DNA of 64,000 nt from JBFHIJ01 sp963678775 (GCA_963678775.2 CAXXGR010000009.1:124001-188000); one strand, 5' to 3'; shown: positions 9,436 to 20,141, counted from the first letter of the stretch. A program made the numbers and translations. The notes: generated from the letters alone by a model not told the origin.

Positions 9436-10136
9436 CTATTATTATTTTTCCTAATAATCAATTATTTGTTATTTCAAACATAGCCTAAAATAGAAAGCTA
9501 ATGTTTAAAATTCTTCCTTATTTGCCGAAAGAAGAAGCCTACGCAGATTTTCTAAATGACTATAAGTAGCTTTTTGTCTTCTTTACTAATTATGGTACAA
9601 TGCTCTAAAAGTATATTCGATACTAAAAATCAATTTAAGGTTTTTCAAATTAATAGTCATCATGTATTTTCATCTTAAATGCTGTCCGATTAACAATATC
9701 GTCAAATTTCGTATAAATATCAAACACCTTACCAATTTGCACTATAAAATTGGACGGAGTTATTCAATACTAATTATGAAGCTAATCAAAATACATTTAT
9801 ACTTTTTTGAAGTATCCACATGAAAGTAGTAAACCAAAGTCATTTGAATAGTTTTTTTGATACTAATTACATATAGGATCCACTATCACATGCAATCTGT
9901 AATAGGGATTGTTGTTATTCCTATATATTCCAAAAATGTCATTTCAAAGAATGAAAAAGCTCTAAAGTCATTGCATGGCAAGGGTTGAAACCCCTTGTTC
10001 AATCAGCAATTTCGTAATATTTTCTTACAAGGGAAGTAAGCATACTCCTTGATTCTACGGCCTTTTACAGCACTTTACGGCATCTAATGACAAATCTGGG
10101 TATATTCTATTTTTTTTACGTCTAAAGCCTCACATA
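9436..10136. other. Gene-free intergenic stretch with a small hairpin
   Basis: No convincing coding frame was found on either strand. A hairpin CAAGGG (9979-9984) / CCCTTG (9992-9997) lies inside it with no T tract. The part near 9435 must hold the promoter of the membrane LytTR gene. Nothing else was recognised. Confidence 0.5.
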
Positions 10137-10171
10137 AAAAGCTACCCGAGTTTTTTCTTCGAGTAGCTTTT
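10137..10171 (-). terminator. Rho-independent terminator (bidirectional shape)
   Basis: AAAAGCTAC (10137-10145) pairs with GTAGCTTTT (10163-10171), and the stem continues with CGA/TCG around an AT loop. On the minus strand it ends in a five-T run. It stands 108 bases after the stop of the CotH-type gene, which it probably terminates. Confidence 0.75.
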
Positions 10172-10278
10172 GTAGTCATCAGAGTATTTCTATATAGTTA
10201 TGTCTACCATATATTCTGCAATATTACTATTGATAGCACTTTAACAAATCTTGATAATTTCCATAATTATAGAAAATT

Positions 10279-12630
10279 TTATTTTAAGAGAACTATTGTT
10301 TTAGTTTTGATTTGAGTATTGCTTTTCAAGTATATTATATAGATACCTTCAGAGTATCCTTCAGCATCCCATTTATATTCGTAATTCCCTGAATTATGGA
10401 ATCTATTTGCAAGATTAGTAACCTTCTCTCCCAGACTGTTAAATATTTCCAAAGATACGAAGCCTGATTCTGTCAAAGAGAAATTTATTGTTGTGCTATT
10501 TTGAAAAGGATTAGGATAATTTTGATTTAGCTCTAATTTACTTGACAAGTTGCTATATCCTAATACTGAAGAGCCGTCTTCGTTATTTTGAGCAAAAGTT
10601 GGAGATTGAATTACAAAATCACCAGTTCCGTTTGGCACTCTGGCATATCCCATATCTTCAGTCTGTTCTCCAAATTCGATATATTCTAAAGTAGTACCAT
10701 CTTCGTAGGATAAAGTAAGCTCTTCACCACCGGCAGAAAGTTTAAAATTAGTATGCAAGCCTTCCTGTGACTGATCCTCATCTGCCCACAAAATCAAATA
10801 CCCTTTAGGAGCTAAAGTAGTTCCGGTAGGAAACTGCCATTTTAGAAGATTTTCAGGATTGTCAGAAATATAAAGATTATCTAGACTTAGCGTATTATCT
10901 GAGTTATTATATAGCTCAATCCAGTCTTCATATTCGCCATCTTGATCCGTAATTGTTTCAGAATTCTTTGCCATAATCTCATTTATTACTAAATCGCCTT
11001 CTTGGATTGCATCAATTTGAGCATTAAGCGTATAGAATTCATGCTCAGCTCTTTCAGGAGAGAACATACCGATGTTGTCATTTTCAGCATAAACGTAATA
11101 TTGGATAGTGGTGTTTCCAACATTCATCACTGCTCCATATATGCCATCATTAGCAACTCCATCGCCATGTTGCCCATCATCATACATCTGAGTTTTTATA
11201 AATTTGTCAACATTTTCATATCTGTAACCCAAATAAACACCATCCGAATTTGCATCCAAAATCTTAGCTGTTATAGTTATTTCACTATTTACTGATGGTG
11301 ATTCAACTGATGGAACTACATCAGTGATGCTAGGTTTAGTATTGCTAAAATCTGATAAAGCACTCAAATAGCTAACTCTTCCGGACATAAGCTCTTTAAT
11401 GCCTGGAGTACTTGCACCTCCTGGTCTGCCACCGGGGCCACCTGAGCTAATGTCGTATGATAAATTGCTTTGGTATTGTGAATAAGAATAATCTTTATTA
11501 GGATCTGCATTCACTGCATCATTTATTATTAGCTGTAAAGCTTCACCTCTATCAAAATAGCTGTTATCTGTAAAATTTTCATCTATGATTGTCTGCATAT
11601 GTGCTAAATACATTTTTTTATATGTTGGCACCGAAAGGAGTTTTTGCACAAGAGGCCAATTTGCATCATTCTCATGCAGAAGATGAGTCATTCTGCTCTT
11701 AGAATCAGTATTATTGAGCATAATTGTACCAGTCTGATTAAAGGTGCCAAACCCTTCATTTAAATCCCATACCACGCAGCTAAATCTACCGTTATCTTCT
11801 TGGTATAAATAATAATTCTGAGTAAATCCACCAATATAGCTATCCAGATTTACTGTCACATTATTAAAAGCCAGCATCCATAAGGCTCGGTCGACATCTA
11901 AATACTCTTCTATATGTTCAATATCGTTTTGCAGATTATTACACAATTCAATCAATTTTCCCCAGCCAAAATCAGACTTCATTTCATAAGCATTGTAATA
12001 TTGGCTGCTATCTTGCCCCAAATACACCAAATTTGGTGTTGAAGATGTCCCAGGCCCGGCTCCATCAATAGGATTGCATTTGAAAAATGGGTTACTCTTA
12101 GAGTTGAAATAGGTATCCACAAATGTTTTACTTATAGCTTCAGAACTAACATAAAGCCCCAATAATTCACCGTTTACATATACATTAGCATAGTTTGATT
12201 GAGGAGCGACCATATATTTCCTTAATATCTCATAAGAAAGAACTTCCCTTAAGTAGGAAGGGTCTTTATCTACATTGCTGAGTTTAATATCCTTATATCC
12301 TTGATAATCATGTTTCTTATAAGTATCTAATTCGATATGGAATGGATTTTTTATCTGCTTAGCATCATAAGTGCTATTACCTTTGTATTTCACACCAACG
12401 CTATCAAACTCTTCTCCATTAATAGTAACAGACTTAGCCATTAGGTAGGTCTCGCTGCCGGCTTTAGCGGCATCTAATAGATAATCCCAATTGCTCTGCT
12501 CAAACTCTATCTCAATTTTTTGAATTGTATTTATGTCGTAAAATGATTGCGCAGAAACATCTAAGTTCGGTGATAGTAAACAAATCACAGCCAGCAGCAG
12601 CATATACTTTGTAAAATTCATATTTCTCAT
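10279..12630 (-). CDS. CotH-kinase-family secreted protein with lamin-tail and T9SS domains
   Basis: 783 residues. Order of parts: signal peptide (1-27); CotH-type spore-coat kinase fold (about 30-420) with GVKYKGNST and WDLNEGFG, the latter matching the catalytic metal-binding stretch of CotH kinases; a beta domain with a DANSDGVYLGY loop (450-545); a lamin-tail domain (LTD, about 550-690) with DGEYEDWIELYN and APKGYLILWAD; and a T9SS type A C-terminal domain opening with QNYPNPFQNSTTINFSL. CotH proteins in other bacteria phosphorylate secreted proteins; here the enzyme would act outside the cell or on the surface. The NYPNPF form of the sorting signal is the style of Ignavibacteria-like lineages. 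Confidence 0.88.
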   Translation of the reverse strand: MRNMNFTKYMLLLAVICLLSPNLDVSAQSFYDINTIQKIEIEFEQSNWDYLLDAAKAGSETYLMAKSVTINGEEFDSVGVKYKGNSTYDAKQIKNPFHIELDTYKKHDYQGYKDIKLSNVDKDPSYLREVLSYEILRKYMVAPQSNYANVYVNGELLGLYVSSEAISKTFVDTYFNSKSNPFFKCNPIDGAGPGTSSTPNLVYLGQDSSQYYNAYEMKSDFGWGKLIELCNNLQNDIEHIEEYLDVDRALWMLAFNNVTVNLDSYIGGFTQNYYLYQEDNGRFSCVVWDLNEGFGTFNQTGTIMLNNTDSKSRMTHLLHENDANWPLVQKLLSVPTYKKMYLAHMQTIIDENFTDNSYFDRGEALQLIINDAVNADPNKDYSYSQYQSNLSYDISSGGPGGRPGGASTPGIKELMSGRVSYLSALSDFSNTKPSITDVVPSVESPSVNSEITITAKILDANSDGVYLGYRYENVDKFIKTQMYDDGQHGDGVANDGIYGAVMNVGNTTIQYYVYAENDNIGMFSPERAEHEFYTLNAQIDAIQEGDLVINEIMAKNSETITDQDGEYEDWIELYNNSDNTLSLDNLYISDNPENLLKWQFPTGTTLAPKGYLILWADEDQSQEGLHTNFKLSAGGEELTLSYEDGTTLEYIEFGEQTEDMGYARVPNGTGDFVIQSPTFAQNNEDGSSVLGYSNLSSKLELNQNYPNPFQNSTTINFSLTESGFVSLEIFNSLGEKVTNLANRFHNSGNYEYKWDAEGYSEGIYIIYLKSNTQIKTKTIVLLK

Positions 12631-12889
12631 TATTTCCCCATTCCAATTTTTAAAAAAGCGAGTTTCAAGGTTAGACCAATAAATTCTCTAAAGGTTTAAA
12701 CCATGTTCAATTTTAATATTGCTATATTAGAATCTTGATTATAAAACATGCTAAAAAAAAAGTATCTTGTACTGCGAATCCAAAAATCACAATACGATTA
12801 AACTTATTTAGATTCAAATAAATAGAGTATATACACTTTTCTATATGTACTTTTTTACGACAATATTTTTTTATATATAGGTGGCCTGC
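12631..12889. promoter_or_regulatory. Divergent promoter region and deciding ribosome binding site
   Basis: This stretch separates two divergent genes and must hold both promoters. It is very AT-rich, with no clear operator seen. AGGTGG at 12879-12884 sits five bases before the ATG at 12890 and selects that start over a GTG at 12881 inside the same motif. Confidence 0.5.
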
Positions 12890-15800
12890 ATGAAACATTT
12901 ACTTTACACTTTAGTTGCGATACTCTATTCCCTGAGTATATCTGTTTCTTTCGCTCAAAACAGTCCGGAGTTTTTCAAAACGCTGCCTGTAATTGATGAG
13001 AATACACCTGAGTGGGCAAAGCTGATGTATTCGGATAATCCAAATGTTGCCGATGTTGAAGATTTATACCGAAAGTATTATAAAGAACACGAATTTGTTA
13101 AAAATATTCACACCCAAAACCATAAACATTGGATCAGACTAGTAGAACCCCTTTTAGATAAAAATGGTTTTATTAAACAACAGAGCAGAAAACAAGAAAA
13201 CCTTGAAAATCAAAGACTCAAAGATAGGTTTAGAGAAAACACATTGAGTAGTGTGGGCAAAGCTTCAGGATGGATCCCAATGGGTCCGTTTGAAACATTC
13301 AAAAAAAACACTACAAAAGCTATTTCATGGCATAAAAATATTTATTCTATAGACCAATCCTTATCAAATCCAAATATACTTATCTGCGGTACTGAAGCCG
13401 GTGGAGTGTATAAAACAATAGACAAAGCTGCAAATTGGACATTGATATCCAAAGGAGAAGTATTCGCCGAGGGAAATTCAGCTGTAAAAATCCATCCCAC
13501 AAATCCCGATAATTTCCTTCTTGCTTCAAACAGAAGAATTTATCAGTCCTTAGATGGTGGCGATACATGGTTAGAACGTCATTATACAAAAGGAGAAGGG
13601 AACGAATTTCAATATTCACCCTCTGACTACAACACTATATTTCATACATCTAGTTCAGGCTTATATAAAAGCACTGATGGTGGAATAACTTGGTCGCAAG
13701 TCTATTCCGAAAATTGTTGGGATATAGACTTTCACCCTACTAATCACTCTATAGCTTATTTGCTCAAATCAAACGATTCAGAAATGAGATGTGAAGTCTT
13801 TAGAAGCGAAGATGGAGGCAAAACTTGGATACTAAAGGATATTGGATTTTATGAACCTGAAGATTGGGATAATGCTTCAAATGCAGGTGGAAAAATAGCT
13901 GTTACACCAGCGTCACCTGATTTGGTATATGTCTGCCTTATCGGTGCTTCGAAGCAGGGAGATGATGGATGGATTGGTGTATACAAAAGTACAAACAAAG
14001 GTGAGAGTTGGGCAAACCCGGCAGGACAAGATGGCGGGCCTTATGGTGCAATAAATAGTAATGAAACAGTATGGAATGTTGCCGCGTATGACGGTGGATA
14101 CCATCAAGGCTTTTTCAATTTTGATTTGGAAGCTAGTACAATCGACCCTAATAAAATCTGGATTGCAACTATTCGCTTATCAGAATCAACAGACGGCGGA
14201 AAAACATTTACCTCCATTGGTGCAGCAAACTCAGATCGTCTATCTGATATTCATGCCGATGTTCAAGATATAGAGGTTATTGGTGAAGATATATGGGTAG
14301 CTTCTGATGGTGGTGTTAATTATTCTAACGATGAGCTTAACTCCCATGTTGCCTTAAACAGAGGCATACAAGCGGCACATTTCTGGGGCTTCAATACCGG
14401 CTGGAATGAAGATACTTTTACCGGAGGTAAATATCACGACGGCACAAGTGGCTGGTACGAAGGTTACGGTGTTGGTATTGCATATAATATTGGCGGTGTC
14501 GAAGAAGCATCGGGATATGTGCACCCAATAGAAAACAGAAAATTACTGTTCCGAACGAGTTATGGAAGTTCTAACACTAGTGTCCTAACTATTCCGAAAA
14601 TTTTCGGGGAAAATGTAATAAGCCACAATTCACTGCCAATCAGACCGAACGAGTCATACTATGCTGCAGAACGTAGCGGTATATATTTTGATCCGCGTTA
14701 CTCCAATCATATTTACGTAGGGCTTGAAAACACTGTCTATAAATCCATTGATGGTGGTGTAAACTTTGAGATTCTTTTCACATTCCCTGATGATGCAGGT
14801 TTAGTATATGAAATGGAAATATCACGCAGTAACCCGGATGTTATTTATGCAGTTTATAATCCTAAGGGTACTTATTGGGACCCTTGCGAAATTTGGAAAA
14901 CAACTGACGGCGGTAAGGGCTGGAGGAAAACAAATACTAATCCGGCTGGCAATAATAAAAGATTAAGAATCACTATTAATCCTGAAGACGAAAACGATAT
15001 CTGGGCTTGCACTCCGAGAGGTGAAGATGACGGCAGAGTCAGCTCTTCTACTGACGGTGGCGAAACTTGGATAAATAGGTCCACTAGCATTTTGGATAAA
15101 GAGAATCTCAGAGATATATTATATCAGGGTGGCACAGATGATATCGTCTATTTAGTATCGCTCAATGGTGTTTACTACTGGGACAAAAATACAGAAGACT
15201 GGATTGACTATTCACAAGATTTACCTTTAATAGCAAAATCTCTGCAGATTAATCCATTTTACAGAGATTCAGAATTGCGTCTTGGAACAACCGGCAGAGG
15301 TGTTTGGGCAAGGAAAATGGTAGATACTTTATTCCATCCTGTGGCTCAACCTATTACTTACTCTGATGTTATTGACTGTGCAAGAGATACTATACAATTT
15401 GATTGCTATTCAATATTGAATCACAAGGATGCTACTTGGGAATGGGAGTTTACACCTGAGCCATTATATGTAAGCTCTACTAATGCAAGAAATCCTGAAG
15501 TAGTGTTTGGCAATGAAGGTGATTACGACGTAAGTTTAACTGTTACAGATGCACTGGGGCAAACCAGTACAAAATATATAGAAAATATGATTACAGTCCG
15601 CAACCTATGTGAACCGGAGTCATTAGCCGGGAATGCGCTGAAACTAACAAATGATGGAGATTATTTTGTAGCTCCCGAATTAAATTTATCTAACATCACA
15701 CACTTTACGGCTTCCGCATGGATCAAACCGAACGGGCTACAAGATGGTTTTGCCGGTATAATTTCAAATGGCGAATGGTGCGCTCATTGCAATACTCCAA

Positions 15801-17326
15801 TAGGACTAATCTTTGATTATTATGGTGAGAGATTATATTACAGATGGCCGGACGGTTCCGGTTGGAGTGGAAATAGCGGGATGCCGGTTCCATCAGACGA
15901 ATGGTCTTTTGTTGCAATGGTTGTTACGCCTGACTCTGTTACTCTTTATCTCAACAACCAGCAATGGGTTTCTTACGTTTCGTTAAATCCTGTAGATTTA
16001 CCTACAATGTACATTGGTGCAGGACATTATTCCAATTATTTCAAAGGAAGTATCGATGAAGTAACAATATGGAACAGAGCACTTTCGCAAGCTGAAATAA
16101 GGAACTTGAAACACCTCACTAAGAAAGATATTATCAATACAGAACAGGGTTTAGTTGCTTATTATCAGTTTAATAAATTATCCGGTGCTGCAACTTATGA
16201 TAATGCCAGAAGCAATCATGGATGGCTTTCTGGTGGTGCAGCTATAGAACACTCTACTGCTCCTGTCGGTCCGGGTGAAAGCGAAATTCTGACTATAGAT
16301 AAAGCAGGCACTTATTCCTCTGAGAAAACAGGCTTGGACATTGAATTTGCTGATTCTAACCCACAAGGAGATATTGTAATATCAAGATTAAATGTATTGC
16401 CGGACAGTCTGCCGAATTCCAATCCTTCTATTAGAAATTATTGGATAATAAACAACTACGGTGAATACGATTTTGATGATATTAAAAATATCAAATTCAG
16501 ATCTTATTCAGGTCATCCTTTAGGAAATCCGGCAGATGCAAGGTTATTCGAAAGAGATGAATATGAACACCTGAATACATGGACTGAGCTTTGCGGTGCA
16601 GACAGCTATGATGAAGATGCTTACAACTATACTAATTCCTGCAACATAACTAATACATATCAATTCTTTATTCAGTCAAAAAATCAGTCTGACATACATA
16701 AATGGTTTGCAGTGCAGAAGATAGATACAACTATCTGCGCTTATGAAAGTATCTTCCTTGCTGGAGAATGGCGAAACACAGCAGGTGTCTATGTCGATAC
16801 TGTAGCAATTTCACAGGCTCTTGATAGCGTTTATGTTACTTCACTAAACATCGCAGAAGTCAACACTGAAGTGACTCTCGAAGCAGCTTCACTGACTTCA
16901 CAAGCTACAAAAGCTACATATCAGTGGATAGACTGTACCACAATGCAGCCTATTTCGGGTGAAACTGCACAATCATTCACAGCAGAAGCTGATGGCAACT
17001 ACGCTGTAGAAGTTACTCAGTTCGGTTGCTTAGATACTTCTTCTTGCTATACAGTAAACGTTTCGGGAATTATTGAAAATGAATTTGATCATGAGATCAG
17101 TGTTTTTCCAAATCCTACTGATGGTAAAATCAGCATAGATTTAGGTATTTCTTATCAAAATATTGAATGCAAAATTTATAACGCAGCAGGTCAGCTAATA
17201 GAAACAAAAAAATATAGAAACATAAGTCGTATAAATTACGCTCTCGAAGGACCTGCAGGCTATTACTTGTTAGAAATAAGGGCAGACGGCGATAAAAAAG
17301 TAGTAGTTAAGGTTTTGAAACAATAG
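12890..17326 (+). CDS. Giant secreted Asp-box beta-propeller protein with PKD, LamG and T9SS domains
   Basis: 1478 residues. After a signal peptide (1-22) and a 100-residue N-terminal part comes a sortilin/Vps10-type propeller (about 125-830) with many Asp-box turns such as STDGGITWSQ, SEDGGKTWIL, STDGGKTFTS and STDGGETWIN. It is followed by a PKD-like domain ending DVSLTVTDALGQTS, a LamG/concanavalin-type domain (KLTNDGDYFVAP to TIWNRALSQAEI), a Cys-containing beta domain, and a T9SS type A domain opening HEISVFPNPTDGKISIDL. Such proteins are large surface adhesins or glycan-binding proteins of FCB bacteria. Exact ligand unknown. Confidence 0.88.
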   Translation: MKHLLYTLVAILYSLSISVSFAQNSPEFFKTLPVIDENTPEWAKLMYSDNPNVADVEDLYRKYYKEHEFVKNIHTQNHKHWIRLVEPLLDKNGFIKQQSRKQENLENQRLKDRFRENTLSSVGKASGWIPMGPFETFKKNTTKAISWHKNIYSIDQSLSNPNILICGTEAGGVYKTIDKAANWTLISKGEVFAEGNSAVKIHPTNPDNFLLASNRRIYQSLDGGDTWLERHYTKGEGNEFQYSPSDYNTIFHTSSSGLYKSTDGGITWSQVYSENCWDIDFHPTNHSIAYLLKSNDSEMRCEVFRSEDGGKTWILKDIGFYEPEDWDNASNAGGKIAVTPASPDLVYVCLIGASKQGDDGWIGVYKSTNKGESWANPAGQDGGPYGAINSNETVWNVAAYDGGYHQGFFNFDLEASTIDPNKIWIATIRLSESTDGGKTFTSIGAANSDRLSDIHADVQDIEVIGEDIWVASDGGVNYSNDELNSHVALNRGIQAAHFWGFNTGWNEDTFTGGKYHDGTSGWYEGYGVGIAYNIGGVEEASGYVHPIENRKLLFRTSYGSSNTSVLTIPKIFGENVISHNSLPIRPNESYYAAERSGIYFDPRYSNHIYVGLENTVYKSIDGGVNFEILFTFPDDAGLVYEMEISRSNPDVIYAVYNPKGTYWDPCEIWKTTDGGKGWRKTNTNPAGNNKRLRITINPEDENDIWACTPRGEDDGRVSSSTDGGETWINRSTSILDKENLRDILYQGGTDDIVYLVSLNGVYYWDKNTEDWIDYSQDLPLIAKSLQINPFYRDSELRLGTTGRGVWARKMVDTLFHPVAQPITYSDVIDCARDTIQFDCYSILNHKDATWEWEFTPEPLYVSSTNARNPEVVFGNEGDYDVSLTVTDALGQTSTKYIENMITVRNLCEPESLAGNALKLTNDGDYFVAPELNLSNITHFTASAWIKPNGLQDGFAGIISNGEWCAHCNTPIGLIFDYYGERLYYRWPDGSGWSGNSGMPVPSDEWSFVAMVVTPDSVTLYLNNQQWVSYVSLNPVDLPTMYIGAGHYSNYFKGSIDEVTIWNRALSQAEIRNLKHLTKKDIINTEQGLVAYYQFNKLSGAATYDNARSNHGWLSGGAAIEHSTAPVGPGESEILTIDKAGTYSSEKTGLDIEFADSNPQGDIVISRLNVLPDSLPNSNPSIRNYWIINNYGEYDFDDIKNIKFRSYSGHPLGNPADARLFERDEYEHLNTWTELCGADSYDEDAYNYTNSCNITNTYQFFIQSKNQSDIHKWFAVQKIDTTICAYESIFLAGEWRNTAGVYVDTVAISQALDSVYVTSLNIAEVNTEVTLEAASLTSQATKATYQWIDCTTMQPISGETAQSFTAEADGNYAVEVTQFGCLDTSSCYTVNVSGIIENEFDHEISVFPNPTDGKISIDLGISYQNIECKIYNAAGQLIETKKYRNISRINYALEGPAGYYLLEIRADGDKKVVVKVLKQ

Positions 17327-17355
17327 ATTGGAATTTCGCATCTGGTTTAAAATTT

Positions 17356-17393
17356 AAAAGCTGCTCGAAAATAGGATTTCCAAGCAGCTTTTT
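17356..17393 (+). terminator. Rho-independent terminator
   Basis: AAAAGCTGCT (17356-17365) pairs with AGCAGCTTTT (17383-17392); the stem extends inward through AAA/TTT. A TTTTTATTTATT tail follows. It lies 30 bases after the Asp-box protein stop and could also serve the convergent serine hydrolase gene. Confidence 0.85.
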
Positions 17394-17466
17394 ATTTATT
17401 CTGTAGTAAATTTGGATACACATCACTATTAATTACCAATATGTGCCGTCAATTTATTCATCAATA

Positions 17467-19161
17467 TCAGTCCTTTTTCTCAAATACTAAGTTTTTTGCT
17501 CGCGGATTATTTACACGCAGACTTTGAGTTTTGCTGTTTTTGTTTACAAACGAAACAGATTGTACAAGTCCTGAATTACTTATAAAGGTCAGCCCTTCTG
17601 AATGCTCAAGAATAATAGCTTCAGAAAATAAGGGACTATGAATTGTCAATTCGTCATTTAGATATCTAATTTCAAATTTGATATCAAGTTCTCGTGAATA
17701 ATAAATTCCCGGCAAATTGTTGTAATTGATATTAACTTCTTTTTGTTTGTCCACCACTTTCACTGCTAAATAAGAATTCCCATTCTGCTCGAGTGAGTGG
17801 CTATTTACTTTACCATTCTCCAAATGAAAAACAAATTCAGCTTTTGCTTCTTTTATATAAAAAACAGAATCTGATTTGGCATAAAGTTTTAAATTCCTAT
17901 TATATACATTAACAAAATAATCATCGTTGTCTTTATAGAATGTCAAGTAACAATTTTTATCATCTACCTGCTGGTACTTGCCGGCACATAACTTGAAAAA
18001 TTCTTCATTCACTTCTTTTTCCACCATATCGCTACTATTTGATTCTTTTTCTAGTTCAGAACTGAAAAGAATATCAACAATACCATTCATAATCTTCTTA
18101 GGGTTTACTATGCCATTATTGCTCAGAAAAACAACTCCAATACTATCCTCCGGAAAGTAGGCAGTTCCGGATCTATATCCACCCCAAGTGCCATCATGTA
18201 GAAATGCTTTCTTATTTTTTATTCCGGCTATATACAATCCATATCCATAGCTTATACTAGTACCATCTGATAAACTTCCTTTTTGAGTCATCTTTGCAAT
18301 AGCATCATTTCCACCTAAGGCTTTATTATAGAAGTTTATCATCCACTTTGCCATATTTGAAGCATTGCTATGGATTGAACTAGAACCGGGAGCATTTAAA
18401 TTATTAGAAAAAGGAAGATAACTCTCTCCTGTATAATAATAAGACTTAGCAATTGACTCTTCTTTTGCAATTTCGTTTTTATCAACATAAGTAGTTTTCA
18501 TATCTAATGGAGTAAAGACAAAGTCATTCATCCATGTATCAAATTTTGTTGCAGTAACTGATTCGATTACTTTTGCCAAAAGATTATAATTGGAGTTACT
18601 ATATGAAAATTCAGTACCGGGGGTGAAATTTAAACTCTCTTGCTTTTTCAGCAGATCATAAATATTATCAAGTGTAAGCGGAACATCCGGTTTCCAGCCT
18701 TTTAATCCGAATAGTATAGGCCAATCTCTAATTCCGGAACTGTGATGCACAAGTTGGTAAAGAGTGATATCATTGAACACTTCAGGCAACTCAGGAATAT
18801 ATTTTACTACTTTATCACTCAAATCCAATTTGCCTTCAGATTCCAAAATTGCAACAGCCATTCCTGTAAACTGCTTGCTTAAAGAGGCGATATCGAATAC
18901 AGTATTTTCCGTAATTAAAGAGGAATTATCTAAATCAGAAACTCCAAAATTCCCAACATATAGGACTGAATCTTTCTTAGTAATTATTATTGAAAGCCCG
19001 GGTTGTTCTACTTTGCCTGAGGTACCTGATTGAATATAAACTTGCTTTTCGAGGTAGCTGTTTAGTTGAGGTATTAACATATTTGGTGCAGATTTGCACT
19101 GAATAAAACCATATATTACATAGAAAGCAATAACAAATAGTGCAACGTATTTCTTGTTCAT
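17467..19161 (-). CDS. Beta-lactamase-related serine hydrolase (class C / PBP4* type)
   Basis: The 564-residue protein carries the penicillin-recognising serine fold. The SxxK motif is SLSK (Ser93-Lys96), the second motif is YSN (Tyr187-Asn189), and HDG (His322-Gly324) takes the place of KTG, as in many esterase/peptidase members. An N-terminal membrane segment ends in a Cys at residue 22 (GFIQC), so a lipoprotein is possible although the lipobox is not canonical. Residues 400-564 form a C-terminal beta domain (DUF3471-like position). It probably hydrolyses peptides or esters in the periplasm or outside; antibiotic hydrolysis is not implied. Confidence 0.85.
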   Translation of the reverse strand: MNKKYVALFVIAFYVIYGFIQCKSAPNMLIPQLNSYLEKQVYIQSGTSGKVEQPGLSIIITKKDSVLYVGNFGVSDLDNSSLITENTVFDIASLSKQFTGMAVAILESEGKLDLSDKVVKYIPELPEVFNDITLYQLVHHSSGIRDWPILFGLKGWKPDVPLTLDNIYDLLKKQESLNFTPGTEFSYSNSNYNLLAKVIESVTATKFDTWMNDFVFTPLDMKTTYVDKNEIAKEESIAKSYYYTGESYLPFSNNLNAPGSSSIHSNASNMAKWMINFYNKALGGNDAIAKMTQKGSLSDGTSISYGYGLYIAGIKNKKAFLHDGTWGGYRSGTAYFPEDSIGVVFLSNNGIVNPKKIMNGIVDILFSSELEKESNSSDMVEKEVNEEFFKLCAGKYQQVDDKNCYLTFYKDNDDYFVNVYNRNLKLYAKSDSVFYIKEAKAEFVFHLENGKVNSHSLEQNGNSYLAVKVVDKQKEVNINYNNLPGIYYSRELDIKFEIRYLNDELTIHSPLFSEAIILEHSEGLTFISNSGLVQSVSFVNKNSKTQSLRVNNPRAKNLVFEKKD

Positions 19162-19494
19162 TTTGAAACTCTTGATTTATGTACATAGTTCATTTAAAAC
19201 ACGGTATTCAATTGCTTAGATTGGATGAGCTGCATTTATTTACTTTAAATAAATACAGAAAAATATTTATTATTTACGAATGTGCACGTATCTTTGAAAG
19301 AGCTTCAAAAACGCATGAAGTACAGATAGCCAAGCCGTAAATAGTGTTTTACAGTTCGATATTTATTTTAAAACCTTGTGTAGGAAGTAGTAAGTCCTTT
19401 CATATTCCATTGCGCTATAAAATGTAACAAGTCAATTGTATAAATCGTAACAAATTACAGAAACTATAATTAAATAAAAGTATAAGTTGCTATT

Positions 19495-19578
19495 CTAATC
19501 TTTGTTTTCAGGCGACATAAACTTATACACCAAACCTGCTAGAATCGCACCTATTATCGGAGCAAGCCAGAACAACCA
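19495..19578 (-). pseudogene. Orphan 3' end of an aquaporin gene
   Basis: The sequence matches the last 27 codons of the intact aquaporin gene (23118-about 23201). Translation gives the same C-terminus (WLFWLAPIIGAILAGLVYK, then F and nearly the same tail to the stop), yet several codons differ at the third base. The copy was therefore once a functional, separately evolving gene. Homology stops abruptly at about 19578, where an unrelated surface-protein fragment begins on the other strand. Confidence 0.8.
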
Positions 19579-19580
19579 CC

Positions 19581-20101
19581 AAACTTAAAGCTGATACCAC
19601 TTTTACTAATAATGGATGGGATTTTGACAACACATGGACAATAGATCCTTTGCAAAATAATGGTTATCCTATTCTGCAGAGTTTAGACACAAGTTCCAAT
19701 AATTACACTACTCAAACAATTGTAAGTATAGATTCTTTGAGGCAGGTTCTTCAAACAAAATATCAATTCATAATAAATATTGATAGTCAAAACAGTCCTT
19801 TAATAAATTACAGAGTTGCATGTGGAGCGATAGAATCACCTACAATTGATGCTAATATCAGCACAACTCATTTAGGTAGTCACGCAGTATGTTCTTTTCA
19901 ATTTACATGCAATATTACAAATATTGCAGTCAGTCCAAGTTACTACGCTATAGGTAATTAATTGTAGGTCCATTAGATACCTTATACTCTCCTTCTGTAC
20001 ATTTCGGTGTAGTTCCAACATTCCCAGAATGGAGTTTAATTATTTTAGCAGGAGATTTTCTAATTCGCGGTGGTTGGTTAGCATTCAAAAAAGTTATATA
20101 A
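19581..20101 (+). pseudogene. Broken surface-protein gene (WDFDNTW repeat end with IPTL-CTERM-like tail)
   Basis: Reading from the junction at about 19580 gives KLKADTTFTNNGWDFDNTW and then IDPLQNNGYPILQ, the typical end of a GLUG/adhesin-type beta-helix repeat. The frame runs to a stop at 19961. The next frame, starting about 19958, continues to 20101 and ends VPTFPEWSLIILAGDFL followed by a Lys-rich tail, which resembles an IPTL-CTERM/PEP-CTERM-type membrane sorting tail. A single indel near 19958 would join the two. The 5' part is missing, replaced by the aquaporin remnant, so the gene is truncated as well as frameshifted. Confidence 0.7.
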
Positions 20102-20113
20102 TGAATCATCAAA

Positions 20114-20141
20114 GAGGCTGTTGTATTGCATTAACAGCCTC
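20114..20141 (-). terminator. Putative terminator hairpin
   Basis: GAGGCTGTT (20114-20122) pairs with AACAGCCTC (20133-20141). It lies 20 bases beyond the stop of the minus-strand secreted protein gene. The T tract is short on both strands (CTCTTTG on minus), so it is weaker than the others. Confidence 0.5.

Noticed and set aside
9979..9997. Terminator hairpin
   Set aside because: The stem is only 6 bp, no T tract follows on either strand, and no gene ends nearby.
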